Below, piece after piece: positions 1-9,817 of a DNA stretch of 64,000 nucleotides. Numbering within the stretch: position 1 is the stretch's first letter; each line of letters begins with the position of its first letter. Below the pieces are notes generated by a model. The model was not told where the DNA came from and did no database searches. It saw only the letters and a program-made list of their open reading frames with translations. The stretch is taken from positions 2,294,001 to 2,358,000 of the forward strand of contig NZ_CP017580.1 of the NCBI RefSeq assembly GCF_001806325.1, read 5' to 3'. A program made the translations under genes and the position numbers. The DNA is from Curtobacterium sp. BH-2-1-1. Lineage in GTDB: Bacteria; Actinomycetota; Actinomycetes; Actinomycetales; Microbacteriaceae.

Positions 1-357
1 GACGTGCTGCTCGGGTACCCGTCGCCCTCCGTCGCGTACATCGGGCTGCTGGTCGTCCGAGGGGGCGAGCAGGGTCGGGGGCTCGGGCGGGCGATGCACG
101 ACGCGGTCGTCGAGCGGGTCAGGGCGGCGTCCGGGCGCTCGGGCGTGGGGCGCTCGGGCGTGGAGCGCTCGCGCCTGGAGCGTTTGCGTGTGGAGCGCTT
201 GCGCCTCGGGATCGTCGCGTCGAACGCGTCGGTGGCGGAGCCGTTCTGGCGGGCGCTCGGGTACGAGCCGACGGGGGAGGAGAAGCCGTACCGGTACGAC
301 CACCTCGTCAGCACGGTCGCGCTCTGGGAGCGGCCGCTCTCGGACCGGCCGCTCTGA
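1..357 (+). CDS. GNAT family N-acetyltransferase, 5' truncated by the window edge
   Basis: The C-terminal part of a GCN5-related acetyltransferase. The acetyl-CoA-binding loop is visible as RGGEQGRGLGRAM, followed near the end by the typical ASNASVAEPFWRALGYEPTG segment (strand, helix and 'FW..LGY'). The true start lies upstream of the window. Between the two motifs is an in-frame run of arginine/leucine-rich repeats built from 15-base units, not usual for the family, which lengthens the region between the CoA loop and the last strand. Substrate unknown. Confidence 0.7.
   Translation, partial: DVLLGYPSPSVAYIGLLVVRGGEQGRGLGRAMHDAVVERVRAASGRSGVGRSGVERSRLERLRVERLRLGIVASNASVAEPFWRALGYEPTGEEKPYRYDHLVSTVALWERPLSDRPL
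125..207 (+). repeat. In-frame 15-base tandem repeats in the GNAT gene
   Basis: About five imperfect copies of a unit like gcgctcgggcgtgga. They encode a repeated (E/G)R(S/L)(G/R)(V/L) pattern. The unit length is a multiple of three, so copy-number change keeps the frame. Confidence 0.7.
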
Positions 358-360
358 CGG

Positions 361-882
361 TCAGAACAGGGTCGCGGGCGGGGTCGCCTCGGGCAGCGCG
401 GCCGGCTCGGTGACCTCGACCCCGGGCCACCCCGGCCCGTGCGGCACCTCGGTGCCCTGCTGGTAAGCGGTCGCAGCACCGCGGGCGCGGACGTCCGCCG
501 CCTCGTTCATCTCGTGCCCGACGTGGCCGCGGACCCACTCGAACGTGACCTTGCGGCCCTGCAGCTCGGCGTCGAGCTCCTTGATGATCTCGACGTTCAG
601 CACGGGCTTGCCGTCGGCCTTCCGCCAGCCCTTCCGCTTCCAGCCCGCCAGCCACTCGGTGCACGCCTTGATCGCGTACTGGCTGTCGCAGAGGATGTGC
701 AGCGGCTCGCCGGTGTCCTTCGTGGCGCGGAGCAGCTGGAGGACGGCTGTCAGCTCGCCCTGGTTGTTCGTGGCGTTCGGCCACCCGCCGGCGGCCCAGC
801 GGTCGTCATCGACGTACCAGGCCCAGCCGGCCGGGCCGGGGTTGCCGAGGGCTGAGCCGTCTGCTGCGGCGACGATCGTCAC
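361..882 (-). CDS. rnhA: Ribonuclease HI
   Basis: Degrades the RNA strand of RNA-DNA hybrids in the cytoplasm. The 173-residue protein has the RNase H fold motifs in order: DGSALGNPGPAGWAW (first catalytic Asp), TNNQGELTAVLQLL (Glu), ILCDSQYAI (Asp) and VRGHVGHEMNEAADVRARGA (His and last Asp). A short acidic/Pro-rich tail follows. The start is GTG at 882, preceded by the strong SD AGGAGG. Convergent with the GNAT gene. Confidence 0.92.
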   Translation of the reverse strand: MTIVAAADGSALGNPGPAGWAWYVDDDRWAAGGWPNATNNQGELTAVLQLLRATKDTGEPLHILCDSQYAIKACTEWLAGWKRKGWRKADGKPVLNVEIIKELDAELQGRKVTFEWVRGHVGHEMNEAADVRARGAATAYQQGTEVPHGPGWPGVEVTEPAALPEATPPATLF

Positions 883-945
883 GGTGGGACCTCCTGCGTG
901 TGGCGAGTGCTGGTCAACCGTAACGGACCGGACCGACCCCCGGCG

Positions 946-1773
946 TCAGCGGTTCGCGGGGGAGATGTTGAGGGTGGCGTCCTCGTTGAGCCACTTGTCG
1001 CCGCGGAGCTCGAGGTAGGGGTTCATCCACTCGAACTGCGCCGGGGTGACGCCGAAGCGCTTCGACACCGTGGTGAGGTCGTCCCCGTGCGACACCATGT
1101 ACCAGGTGGGCGTGCCGTCGACGTCCTTCACGTACCCGTACGCCCCCGGGCGGGCCTTCCCCACGGTGACGTGAAGGTCCGGGTAGGGGTTCGGGATCTT
1201 CCACGTCAGCGTGCCGACCGCGAGCACGGAGCCGACCCACGGACGGTCCGCGTCGCTGGTGCCGTCGCCGGACGACATCGGCACCAGGACGGCGCTCGCG
1301 AGGTAGTCGGGCCGTGCGCCGGCGTCGAGCGTGTACGAGTCGGGCGGTCCGGACGCGCGGTCCCACTGCACGAACCCACGGGCGACCGCGTCGTAGCCGT
1401 CCTGGAACCCGGCGACGCGGTGGCGGAACTGGATCGACATCGGCTGCGGGTTCGTCGTCCGGTAGTCCGAGAGGTGCACCGTGAACACGCCGTCGGCATC
1501 GGCGGTGACCCGCACGTGGATCGACGTGTCCCCGGTCTTCGACACGACGTCGGTCTCGGCGGCGACGGTCCCGGCGGGGAGGACCTGCTCGGGGGTGGGG
1601 GAGGCGGAGGGCGTCGGTCGCTCGGTGGCGTCCGGTCCCTGCACGGCCAGCCGGGTCGGACTCGGCACCGGATCGGGTCCGCTGAACACCGAGCAGCCGG
1701 TCAGTCCGATGGCTGCGACCGCCGACAGCAGCACCACCGCAGTCGTCCGTCCCCTGGTCACCGCTCGGCGCAT
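946..1773 (-). CDS. LysM-domain lipoprotein
   Basis: A secreted 275-residue protein. The N-terminus MRRAVTRGRTTAVVLLSAVA is followed by the lipobox LTGC, so a lipid anchor is expected. A Pro/Ser/Thr-rich linker follows, then a central domain of unknown function. The last ~50 residues form a LysM peptidoglycan-binding domain (YMVSHGDDLTTVSKRFGV...LNISP). The open frame extends upstream to 1911, but the ATG at 1773 with the SD GAGGGGG and the signal peptide makes this the likely start. Probably binds the cell wall; catalytic activity is not evident. Confidence 0.85.
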   Translation of the reverse strand: MRRAVTRGRTTAVVLLSAVAAIGLTGCSVFSGPDPVPSPTRLAVQGPDATERPTPSASPTPEQVLPAGTVAAETDVVSKTGDTSIHVRVTADADGVFTVHLSDYRTTNPQPMSIQFRHRVAGFQDGYDAVARGFVQWDRASGPPDSYTLDAGARPDYLASAVLVPMSSGDGTSDADRPWVGSVLAVGTLTWKIPNPYPDLHVTVGKARPGAYGYVKDVDGTPTWYMVSHGDDLTTVSKRFGVTPAQFEWMNPYLELRGDKWLNEDATLNISPANR

Positions 1774-1976
1774 GATCCCCCTCGTCCCCGGCCGGCGTCG
1801 GATCTCGCCTGGCCCGCGGCGATCGTAGCGTGGGGTCGGGGCGTGTTCCGGGCCCGTGACCGGATCGGTACCGATGCTGCGGGATCGAGCGGTCGCCCTC
1901 GGGCGGACCACCGGTCGGGTGCGTCGATCGGACTGCCGGGGACGTCGCTCGGGCAGCGAGGCCTACGGTCGGCGCC

Positions 1977-2315
1977 ATGAGCGACAGCATCCCCGACGTC
2001 CCGGGCCCCGAGGACTCCGACGACCGCGCACGCACCGACGCCCTGCGCGAGGCCGCACACCACGAGGGCGCGGACGGCGTCGGCGAGCGTGAGCAGCGCG
2101 CGGCCGACACCTCGTACAGCCCGTCGAGCGAGCGGGAGACCGAGGCCTCGCAGACGTCGCAGCGTGATCGCGCCGACCTCGAGGCGGACGGCATCGACCC
2201 GTCGAGGATCGTCGCCGCTCCGGGCACGGGTGGTGCCGACGACGCGGGAGACGTGGAGCCGGAGCCCGGCGACCTGCACCTGCCGTGGCAGTCCGAGGAG
2301 GACCGTCGGGGCTGA
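1977..2315 (+). CDS. Small acidic hypothetical protein
   Basis: A 112-residue, highly acidic, low-complexity soluble protein with many Asp, Glu, Arg and Ser and no signal or membrane segment. It is likely disordered. The ATG is preceded by a -10-like TACGGT (1964-1969) 7 bases upstream and no SD, as expected for a leaderless mRNA. I do not recognise a family. The ORF could be spurious, but its promoter matches other genes of the window. Confidence 0.6.
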   Translation: MSDSIPDVPGPEDSDDRARTDALREAAHHEGADGVGEREQRAADTSYSPSSERETEASQTSQRDRADLEADGIDPSRIVAAPGTGGADDAGDVEPEPGDLHLPWQSEEDRRG

Positions 2316-2362
2316 GGTTCCGGGGTACGGATCGCCCAGCCCGCCGGCGTAGCGTCCCGCGC

Positions 2363-2599
2363 ATGCCGGTTCCGTGGATGGAGCGCACTGGTCGGACCCC
2401 AGGCGGGGTCGTCGGTGCGTGGTTCAACGTCGTCGTCTGTGCGGCGCTCGTCATCGGATTGCCGCTGAGCGTGCTGAGCCGTGGGCACGACCTCGCGCAC
2501 ATCGTCTTCGCGATCGTCCTGACGGCGATCGCGGTCACCCTGGAGGTCTTGTTCGTCCGGAACCTCCGGCAGCAGATCGAGCGGAGGCGGGGGCGGTGA
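2363..2599 (+). CDS. Small two-TM membrane protein
   Basis: 78 residues with two predicted membrane helices (about 17-37 and 46-66) and a basic C-terminus (RQQIERRRGR). The ATG at 2363 follows TAGCGT (2350-2355) with a 7-base gap, a leaderless arrangement; an in-frame start further upstream would overlap the previous gene. The stop overlaps the GTG of the next gene (GTGA), so the two are probably translationally coupled. Function unknown. Confidence 0.7.
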   Translation: MPVPWMERTGRTPGGVVGAWFNVVVCAALVIGLPLSVLSRGHDLAHIVFAIVLTAIAVTLEVLFVRNLRQQIERRRGR

Positions 2600-2817
2600 C
2601 CGGGGCGACCTGGTTCGGCATCGGCGCGGTCGTCGCGGCGCTGTGGGGTGTCACGATCGCGGTGTTCAACCGGTGGGCGCAGTCCATCGGTGGCGATGAG
2701 CTCATGAACGGGAGGCCACTCACCCCGCGGTTCGTCCGGGTGATCGGCATCTTCCTCGCAGTCGTGGGGACAGGGATCGCCGTGGTCGCCTTCAGTGGGC
2801 TGCTCCCGACCGGCTGA
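2596..2817 (+). CDS. Small two-TM membrane protein
   Basis: 73 residues starting at a GTG that overlaps the stop of the upstream membrane protein. Two hydrophobic helices (about 4-24 and 48-68) flank a polar loop. Likely co-translated with its neighbour and possibly a partner of it. Function unknown. Confidence 0.65.
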   Translation: MTGATWFGIGAVVAALWGVTIAVFNRWAQSIGGDELMNGRPLTPRFVRVIGIFLAVVGTGIAVVAFSGLLPTG

Positions 2818-2822
2818 GCGCG

Positions 2823-3641
2823 TCAGGACACCGAGTCCGGGTGGGACCCCGTGCGCTGCCCCGACTCGAGCGACGCGATCGCCGCCAGGTCGTCGTCGCT
2901 CAGCACGAACCCGTCGACGTCGAGGTTCGACCGGATCCGCGACGGCGTCACCGACTTCGGCAGCACCACCACCCCCTGCTGCACGTTCCACCGCACGAGC
3001 ACCTGCGCCACGCTCACCCCGTGGGCGTCCGCGATGCCGGTGAGCACCGGCTCGTCGATGAGTCGCCCGCGTCCGAGCGGTGACCAGGCCTCGGTCACGA
3101 TCCCGTGCTGTGCGTGGAATGCCGTGAGCTCACGCTGCGGCAGCCACGGGTGCCGTTCGACCTGGTTCACCGCCGGGACCTCGCCCGTCTCGTCGATGAG
3201 TCGTTCGAGGTGGGGCGCCTGGAAGTTCGACACCCCGACGCTGCGCGCGCGCCCCGACTTGCGCAGCTCGACGAGGGCGCGCCAGGTGTCGACGTAGCGG
3301 TCGTTCGCCGCGGCCGGCCAGTGGATCAGGTAGAGGTCGACGGTGTCGAGCCCGAGTCGCTCGAGGCTCGCGTCGAACGCCCGCAGGGTCGCGTCGCGCC
3401 CCTGGTGGTCGTTCCACACCTTGGTCGTCACGAAGACGTCGTCACGGTCGAGCCCGGAGGCGCGGATCGCCTTCCCGACGCCGGTCTCGTTGCCGTACAT
3501 CTCGGCGGTGTCGACGTGCCGGTAGCCGGCGTCGAGCGCGAGACCGACCGCCGTCTCGGCCTCGGTGTCGTCGACCTTGTAGACGCCGAAGCCGATGGCG
3601 GGGATCGATGCGCCGTCGCGGAGGGGGACTGAGGTGACCAT
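2823..3641 (-). CDS. Aldo/keto reductase (2,5-diketo-D-gluconate reductase type)
   Basis: NADPH-dependent carbonyl reductase with a TIM-barrel fold, 272 residues. The catalytic tetrad is visible as Asp44, Tyr49, Lys74 and His107 (HVDTAEMYGNE, VTTKVW, YLIHWP). The C-terminal cofactor-binding part (LPKSVTPSRIRSNLDVDGF) is intact. Closest in style to AKR5 prokaryotic reductases; physiological substrate unknown. The ATG at 3641 with upstream AGGATGG is preferred over a much longer frame running to 5336. It lies on the same strand as the MFS gene 122 bases upstream and may share its transcript. Confidence 0.9.
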   Translation of the reverse strand: MVTSVPLRDGASIPAIGFGVYKVDDTEAETAVGLALDAGYRHVDTAEMYGNETGVGKAIRASGLDRDDVFVTTKVWNDHQGRDATLRAFDASLERLGLDTVDLYLIHWPAAANDRYVDTWRALVELRKSGRARSVGVSNFQAPHLERLIDETGEVPAVNQVERHPWLPQRELTAFHAQHGIVTEAWSPLGRGRLIDEPVLTGIADAHGVSVAQVLVRWNVQQGVVVLPKSVTPSRIRSNLDVDGFVLSDDDLAAIASLESGQRTGSHPDSVS

Positions 3642-3763
3642 GCACCCATCCTGCCGATCGTGGCGGGGGTGCGCCGCGCCTCCAGGCCGGGCGTCGCGCC
3701 ACGTCATCGACGTGACACCCGTCGATCGACGCACGGGACGTCGAAACACGCGTGTTTCGCGAC

Positions 3764-4969
3764 CTAGGTGGGGATGTTGACCGGCTCGGTGTCGGGGATG
3801 GGGCTCGCGTCGCGACCACGCAGGTCGGGCAGCCAGCGCCGCGTGACGAGCGGCAGGACGACGCCGACCGCGGCCATCACGGCACCGACCATCATCCCGC
3901 CGGTCGCTCCCTGGCTGTCGATGAGGAAGCCGGCGACCGCGGAACCGCCCGCTGCACCGATGAGCTGGCCGGTGCCCATCCAGCCGTAGGCCTCGGCCGT
4001 GTCGGAGAACTTCACCGTCGCCGAGACCGAGCCGAACATGACCGCGAGGGCCGGAGCGATGCCGGCGCCGGCGATGACCAGGGCGAGGCAGAGCCACCAG
4101 AAGTTCGTGCCGCCGACGGCCAGGGCGAGTCCGACGAACACGATCGACATGCGCGTCCACAGGGTGTTGCGCGAGATCGGCAGGTGGCCCAGCGTGAGGC
4201 CGCCGATGAGCGACCCGACCGCGAACACGGCGAGGACGATGCCGGCGTTCGGGCTGCCCTCGCCGAAGACGCTCGTGACGCTCGCCTCGACCGCGGCGCA
4301 CGCCCCGATGAGGAGGAGGCCGGTGAGGGTGGCGACGACGACCGACGGCCGCTTCAGGACGACGCCGAACGCGCGCTTCGACCGCGGGATGCGGACCCGG
4401 CCGAGCTCCGGTGACGCGATGAACCACGTGCCGCCGACCACCAGGAACACCATCGCGACGACGATCGCCTGGACCGTGCCGATCTGCGTCGCGACGAACG
4501 TCGTGATGACCGGGCCGGCGACCCAGATGAGCTCCTGCGCGCTCGCGTCGAGGGAGAAGAGGGGCGTGAGCTGCGACGAGGTCACCATCTTGGGGTAGAT
4601 GGTGCGCACCGCCGGCTGCACGGGCGGGACGGCGAGGCCGCCCAGGAACCCGACGACCACGTAGGCCCACAGCGGCATGACGAAGAACGCGATGACGGCC
4701 ATGCTCACGAGCGCGACGAGGCTCGTCAGGATGAGCACCGGCCGCATGCCCCAGCTGCCCATCCAGCGGCTGGTGAGCGGACCCGCGATCGCCTGCCCGA
4801 TGCTCGTGGTCGCGAGCACGAGACCGGCGGCGCCGTACGAGTCGAAGACGTGCTCGACGTGCAGCAGGTAGGCCAGCGACAGCATGCCGAAGGGGAACCG
4901 TGCGGTGAGCTGCGCGGCGATGACGCGACCCACGCCGGGAGTCTTGAGGAGGGGGCCGTACGTGCTCAC
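3764..4969 (-). CDS. MFS transporter
   Basis: Major facilitator superfamily permease of 401 residues with about 12 hydrophobic segments in two halves. The glycine-rich GQAIAGPLTSRWMGSWGMRP loop between TM2 and TM3 matches the MFS A motif. Inner-membrane proton-coupled exporter by family; the cargo cannot be told. The AKR gene lies downstream on the same strand. Confidence 0.85.
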   Translation of the reverse strand: MSTYGPLLKTPGVGRVIAAQLTARFPFGMLSLAYLLHVEHVFDSYGAAGLVLATTSIGQAIAGPLTSRWMGSWGMRPVLILTSLVALVSMAVIAFFVMPLWAYVVVGFLGGLAVPPVQPAVRTIYPKMVTSSQLTPLFSLDASAQELIWVAGPVITTFVATQIGTVQAIVVAMVFLVVGGTWFIASPELGRVRIPRSKRAFGVVLKRPSVVVATLTGLLLIGACAAVEASVTSVFGEGSPNAGIVLAVFAVGSLIGGLTLGHLPISRNTLWTRMSIVFVGLALAVGGTNFWWLCLALVIAGAGIAPALAVMFGSVSATVKFSDTAEAYGWMGTGQLIGAAGGSAVAGFLIDSQGATGGMMVGAVMAAVGVVLPLVTRRWLPDLRGRDASPIPDTEPVNIPT

Positions 4970-5054
4970 GAGACGAGTGTACGGACCGGACGGACGGCCC
5001 TGTCACCCGTCCGGGGGAGGTGTGGACGGCGAGCTGACCGCGACACGCCGACAC

Positions 5055-5185
5055 GCTGATTCCACACATGTGGATCGATGCTGTCCACGGGTGTGGGGAA
5101 GTGTCGGTGGTCCGCTGGAGAATGGCGGAATCACGGGCCTCTCCGAGCTGTTCACACTGTGGAGGAGCTTGTGGAGAACTACACG
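5055..5185. promoter_or_regulatory. Cluster of DnaA-box-like sequences upstream of nrdH
   Basis: Several (T/C)(T/G)NTCCACA-like 9-mers occur in both orientations, for example CGATCCACA (5067-5075 region, reverse), CTGTCCACG (5079-5087) and TTCTCCACA (5171-5179, reverse), plus TGTGGAGG and a small palindrome tccacacatgtgga. Each deviates by 1-2 bases from TTATCCACA/TTGTCCACA. DnaA control of ribonucleotide reductase genes is known in other bacteria; here it is inference. Confidence 0.4.
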
Positions 5186-5191
5186 GCTGTA

Positions 5192-5239
5192 ACACTTCCT
5201 CTTGTGGTCGGTGACTCCGCCAGCCACTAGATGTAGTGT
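5192..5239 (+). promoter_or_regulatory. nrdHIEF promoter with tandem NrdR boxes
   Basis: Box 1 ACACTTCCTCTTGTGG (5192-5207) and box 2 CCACTAGATGTAGTGT (5224-5239) match the NrdR consensus acaCwAtATaTwGtgt. They are offset by 32 bases, three helical turns, as known for NrdR pairs. A promoter fits between them: GTGACT (5211-5216), 17-base spacer, TAGTGT (5234-5239). Box 2 covers the -10, consistent with NrdR repression when dATP is high. Confidence 0.82.
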
Positions 5240-5325
5240 GGAGGCATCGCAGCGGCCCCTCCCGGAACCTGCTGCACACAGGCATCAAGACAACCACCAC
5301 AGCAACAGCAGAACCAGGGGAGATC

Positions 5326-5559
5326 ATGGCCGTCACCGTCTACACCAAGCCGTCCTGCGTCCAGTGCACCGCGACGTACCGCGCGCTCGACAACAAGGGC
5401 ATCCAGTACGAAGTGCACGACGTCTCCACCGACGAAGCCGCGCTCGAGCACGTCAAGAGCCTCGGCTACCTGCAGGCGCCCGTCGTCGTCACGGACGACG
5501 ACCACTGGTCGGGCTTCCGTCCCGACAAGATCGCGACGCTCAGCGCCGAACTCGCGTAG
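5326..5559 (+). CDS. nrdH: Glutaredoxin-like NrdH, electron donor for class Ib RNR
   Basis: A 77-residue thioredoxin-fold protein with redox motif CVQC (residues 11-14). It reduces the active-site disulfide of NrdE and is itself reduced by thioredoxin reductase. Residues SGFRPDKI near the C-terminus are typical of NrdH. Start chosen at 5326 because the SD AGGGGAG lies just upstream and the family is 70-80 residues long. First gene of nrdHIEF, controlled by the NrdR promoter upstream. Confidence 0.95.
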   Translation: MAVTVYTKPSCVQCTATYRALDNKGIQYEVHDVSTDEAALEHVKSLGYLQAPVVVTDDDHWSGFRPDKIATLSAELA

Positions 5560-5667
5560 TTCGACCCACGTCCGCGGGTGGTGACCCGAGCTCGTTCAGG
5601 AGGCTCGGATCACCACCGCAGGACACCCACGGTCCGTCTGTCCGCACCTTCTCATCGGAGGGGCACC

Positions 5668-6084
5668 ATGAGCCGACTGGTCTACTTCTCGAGCGTGTCC
5701 GGGTACACCGCACGCTTCGTCGAGAAGCTCGGCCGTGACGCGGACCGGATCCCGCTCTACCCGAACGACCCGTTCCTCCACGTGGACGAGCCGTACGTGT
5801 TGGTGCTGCCCACCTACGGTGGCGGCAACGGGCAGGGAGCGGTCCCCAAGCAGGTCATCAAGTTCCTCAACGACGAACGCAACCGCTCGCTCATCCGCGG
5901 TGTGATCGTCGGGGGCAACACGAACTTCGGCGAGGCCTACGGTCTCGCGGGGGACGTCATCGCACGCAAGTGCAACGTCCCCGTCCTCTACAGATTCGAA
6001 CTCTTCGGGACTCCTGACGACGTGTCAGCGGTCAACACAGGATTGGATGCATTTTGGACGCAGCAGTTGCAGACGTCGATCTGA
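5668..6084 (+). CDS. nrdI: Flavodoxin-like NrdI, activator of the NrdF metal-radical cofactor
   Basis: 138-residue FMN protein that supplies oxidant for assembly of the dimanganese-tyrosyl radical in NrdF. The FMN phosphate loop ([16 protein letters not shown]), [16 protein letters not shown] and [14 protein letters not shown] segments are all present. The start at 5668 has the SD GGAGGGG; the open frame upstream is not family-like. Its 3' end overlaps the proposed nrdE start by 31 bases. Confidence 0.95.
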   Translation: MSRLVYFSSVSGYTARFVEKLGRDADRIPLYPNDPFLHVDEPYVLVLPTYGGGNGQGAVPKQVIKFLNDERNRSLIRGVIVGGNTNFGEAYGLAGDVIARKCNVPVLYRFELFGTPDDVSAVNTGLDAFWTQQLQTSI

Positions 6085-8207
6085 CGTCGCCGCAGACGGG
6101 GATGGACTACCACTCCCTCAACGCGATGCTCAACCTCTACGACGCGGACGGGAACATCCAGTTCGACAAGGACCGTGAAGCCGCGAAGCAGTTCTTCCTG
6201 CAGCACGTCAACCAGAACACCGTCTTCTTCCACAACCTGAAGGAGCGGCTCGACTACCTGGTCGAGAACGAGTACTACGAGCGCGAGACGATCGACATGT
6301 ACTCGCTGGACTTCATCCAGAAGCTCAACGACCTGGCGTACTCGAAGAAGTTCCGGTTCCAGACGTTCCTCGGTGCGTTCAAGTACTACACGAGCTACAC
6401 GCTCAAGACGTTCGACGGCAAGCGCTACCTCGAGCGCTTCGAGGACCGCGTCGTGATGACCGCCCTCGGCCTCGCACAGGGCAACGAGCAGCTCGCGATC
6501 GACCTCGTCGAGGAGATCATCGCCGGCCGCTTCCAGCCCGCGACCCCGACGTTCCTCAACACCGCGAAGGCCCAGCGCGGCGAGCTCGTCTCCTGCTTCC
6601 TCCTCCGCATCGAGGACAACATGGAGTCGATCTCGCGCGGCATCAACTCCTCGCTGCAGCTCTCGAAGCGCGGCGGCGGCGTGGCCCTGCTCCTCTCCAA
6701 CATCCGCGAGGCCGGCGCCCCGATCAAGCAGATCGAGAACCAGTCCTCGGGCATCATCCCCGTGATGAAGCTGCTGGAAGACTCCTTCTCCTACGCGAAC
6801 CAGCTCGGTGCGCGTCAGGGTGCCGGCGCGGTCTACCTCAGCGCCCACCACCCGGACATCATGCGGTTCCTCGACACCAAGCGTGAGAACGCCGACGAGA
6901 AGATCCGTATCAAGACGCTGTCCCTCGGTGTCGTCGTGCCGGACATCACGTTCGAGCTCGCGAAGAACAACGAGGACATGTACCTCTTCTCGCCGTACGA
7001 CGTCGAGAAGGTCTACGGCATCCCGTTCGGCGACGTCCCGATCTCCGAGAAGTACCGCGAGATGGTCGACGACTCGCGCATCAAGAAGACGAAGATCAAG
7101 GCGCGTGACTTCTTCACCACGATCGCCGAGATCCAGTTCGAGTCGGGCTACCCGTACATCGTGTTCGAGGACACGGTGAACAAGGCCAACCCGATCAAGG
7201 GTCGGATCAACATGTCCAACCTGTGCTCGGAGATCCTGCAGGTCAACACCCCGACGACGTTCAACGAGGACCTCTCGTACAACGAGATCGGCAAGGACAT
7301 CTCCTGCAACCTCGGCTCGCTGAACATCGCGCTGACGATGGACTCGCCGGACTTCGGTCGCACCATCGAGACCGCCATCCGCGGCCTCACCTCGGTGTCG
7401 CAGATGTCGCACATCACGTCGGTCCGCTCCGTCGAGGACGGCAACGACAAGTCGCACGCCATCGGCCTCGGCCAGATGAACCTGCACGGCTACCTCGCTC
7501 GTGAGCGCGTGTACTACGGCTCCGAAGAGGGCATCGACTTCACGAACATCTACTTCTACACGGTGCTGTTCCACGCCCTTCGTGCGTCGAACAAGATCGC
7601 GATCGAGACCGGCGAGACCTTCGACGGCTTCCGCGACTCGAAGTACGCGTCGGGCGAGTTCTTCGACAAGTACACCGACCAGGCGTGGACCCCCGCCACG
7701 GCTCGCGTCGCCTCGCTCTTCGACAACGCGAACATCACGATCCCGACGCAGGACGACTGGAAGGCGCTGAAGGCGTCCATCCAGGAGCACGGCATCTACA
7801 ACCAGAACCTGCAGGCCGTCCCGCCGACCGGTTCGATCTCGTACATCAACCACTCGACGTCGTCGATCCACCCGATCGCGTCGAAGATCGAGATCCGCAA
7901 GGAAGGCAAGCTCGGTCGCGTCTACTACCCGGCGCCGTTCATGACGAACGACAACCTGGACTACTACCAGGACGCGTACGAGATCGGTGCCGAGAAGATC
8001 ATCGACACGTACGCCGCGGCGACGCAGCACGTGGACCAGGGCCTGTCCCTGACGCTGTTCTTCAAGGACACCGCCACCACGCGCGACATCAACAAGGCGC
8101 AGATCTACGCATGGCGCAAGGGCATCAAGACGATCTACTACATCCGTCTCCGCCAGCTCGCGCTCGAGGGCACCGAGGTCGAGGGCTGCGTCAGCTGCAT
8201 GCTGTAG
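6054..8207 (+). CDS. nrdE: Class Ib ribonucleotide reductase large subunit
   Basis: Reduces ribonucleoside diphosphates to deoxy forms, with NrdF as radical partner. 717 residues, normal for NrdE. Visible are [16 protein letters not shown] and [13 protein letters not shown] (active-site cysteines), the Asn/Cys/Glu finger-loop region, [18 protein letters not shown], and the C-terminal swinging arm EGCVSCML that exchanges electrons with NrdH. The TTG at 6054 gives 16 residues (to VDLTSPQTG) before an alternative ATG at 6102; I prefer the TTG, moderately. Class Ib enzymes lack the N-terminal ATP cone and none is seen. Confidence 0.95.
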   Translation: MDAAVADVDLTSPQTGMDYHSLNAMLNLYDADGNIQFDKDREAAKQFFLQHVNQNTVFFHNLKERLDYLVENEYYERETIDMYSLDFIQKLNDLAYSKKFRFQTFLGAFKYYTSYTLKTFDGKRYLERFEDRVVMTALGLAQGNEQLAIDLVEEIIAGRFQPATPTFLNTAKAQRGELVSCFLLRIEDNMESISRGINSSLQLSKRGGGVALLLSNIREAGAPIKQIENQSSGIIPVMKLLEDSFSYANQLGARQGAGAVYLSAHHPDIMRFLDTKRENADEKIRIKTLSLGVVVPDITFELAKNNEDMYLFSPYDVEKVYGIPFGDVPISEKYREMVDDSRIKKTKIKARDFFTTIAEIQFESGYPYIVFEDTVNKANPIKGRINMSNLCSEILQVNTPTTFNEDLSYNEIGKDISCNLGSLNIALTMDSPDFGRTIETAIRGLTSVSQMSHITSVRSVEDGNDKSHAIGLGQMNLHGYLARERVYYGSEEGIDFTNIYFYTVLFHALRASNKIAIETGETFDGFRDSKYASGEFFDKYTDQAWTPATARVASLFDNANITIPTQDDWKALKASIQEHGIYNQNLQAVPPTGSISYINHSTSSIHPIASKIEIRKEGKLGRVYYPAPFMTNDNLDYYQDAYEIGAEKIIDTYAAATQHVDQGLSLTLFFKDTATTRDINKAQIYAWRKGIKTIYYIRLRQLALEGTEVEGCVSCML

Positions 8208-8225
8208 AGCCTGCCGCTCTGCATT

Positions 8226-8261
8226 CTGGAGGCGCGGTGCCAGCCCGCACCGCGCCTCCAG
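8226..8261. repeat. Perfect 15-bp inverted repeat between nrdE and nrdF
   Basis: Arms ctggaggcgcggtgc (8226-8240) and gcaccgcgcctccag (8247-8261) with a 6-base loop form a very stable hairpin with no T-tract. It may stabilise or attenuate the nrdE/nrdF transcript. Its outer arm CTGGAGGCGCG recurs elsewhere in the window. Confidence 0.75.
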
Positions 8262-8286
8262 TCCCGTAATCATCACCATCTCTTGA

Positions 8287-9273
<987 letters not shown>

Positions 9274-9293
9274 GTCTGGTCTGAATCGTGGGG

Positions 9294-9332
9294 GCGCCCC
9301 GTTGGCTTCGGCTGGCGGGGCGTTCTTCGTTC
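9294..9332 (+). terminator. Rho-independent terminator of nrdHIEF
   Basis: CGCCCCG (9295-9301) pairs with CGGGGCG (9316-9322). The stem continues by G-U pairs up to a C-UUCG-G tetraloop and is followed by the T-rich ttcttcgtt. Confidence 0.8.
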
Positions 9333-9817
9333 GCGAGCACGGTCGCGCATCCGGCCGGATAGGGGGCGCTCATCGAGATTCGTTCCGGACGAGCTATGTG
9401 AGACGTGAAGGCCGTGGAGCGCGTGCCGCGGGAGGCGGTGTCCGATGGAGGATCGGTTATCGAGACGGCTTCAGGCGTGACATTTTTGAAGGAGAGCGCG
9501 GCCCCCATCGGGGTCCCGGTGGGAGCCGCGTGCCGGTCGGTGCGTCATTCCGGTGTGTAGACGTAGAACTGGTCGCCGGGCGCTCCTTCGACGGCGGGAG
9601 TCGCAGCGACCCAGTTCCGTCTGCTGGTGGTGCTCAACACCTCGCTAGGAATCTTCTGGCTCGGCTTCCGGATCTGGATGTGGCGTTTCGGACTCCGCAA
9701 GTCGAAGGGCGACCGGTAGCGGATCAGTCAGAGAAGTGAGATGTCCGTAGGCATCTGGCCCGCGGTCTCGCCAGTTGAGCTTTCGGGCGATCCTGGGTCT
9801 CCGTGACCGGCGCTGTC
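9333..9817. other. Region without a convincing gene
   Basis: No ORF here has family resemblance. A short plus-strand frame ending at 9719 (GTG starts at 9627/9630) would encode a 30-residue hydrophobic, Lys/Arg-ended peptide (SLGIFWLGFRIWMWRFGL), and a minus-strand frame ends at 9545 with GDQFYVYTPE. Both look like gene remnants. A copy of the GATCGGCTAT-type repeat lies at 9440-9468. Confidence 0.4.

Noticed and set aside
125..207. CRISPR array
   Set aside because: Repeat unit is 15 bases with no spacers, and lies inside a coding frame.
914..2500. 528-residue minus-strand frame
   Set aside because: Out of frame with the LysM lipoprotein; low-complexity translation.
5055..5185. Replication origin
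   Set aside because: DnaA-like boxes alone, no dnaA, dnaN or AT-rich unwinding region; better seen as nrd regulation.
3642..5336. Upstream extension of the AKR frame to 837 residues
   Set aside because: Arg/His-rich shadow of the MFS gene; the AKR has a proper start at 3641.
9302..9739. 145-residue plus-strand frame after nrdF
   Set aside because: Starts inside the terminator hairpin and has no protein-like composition.
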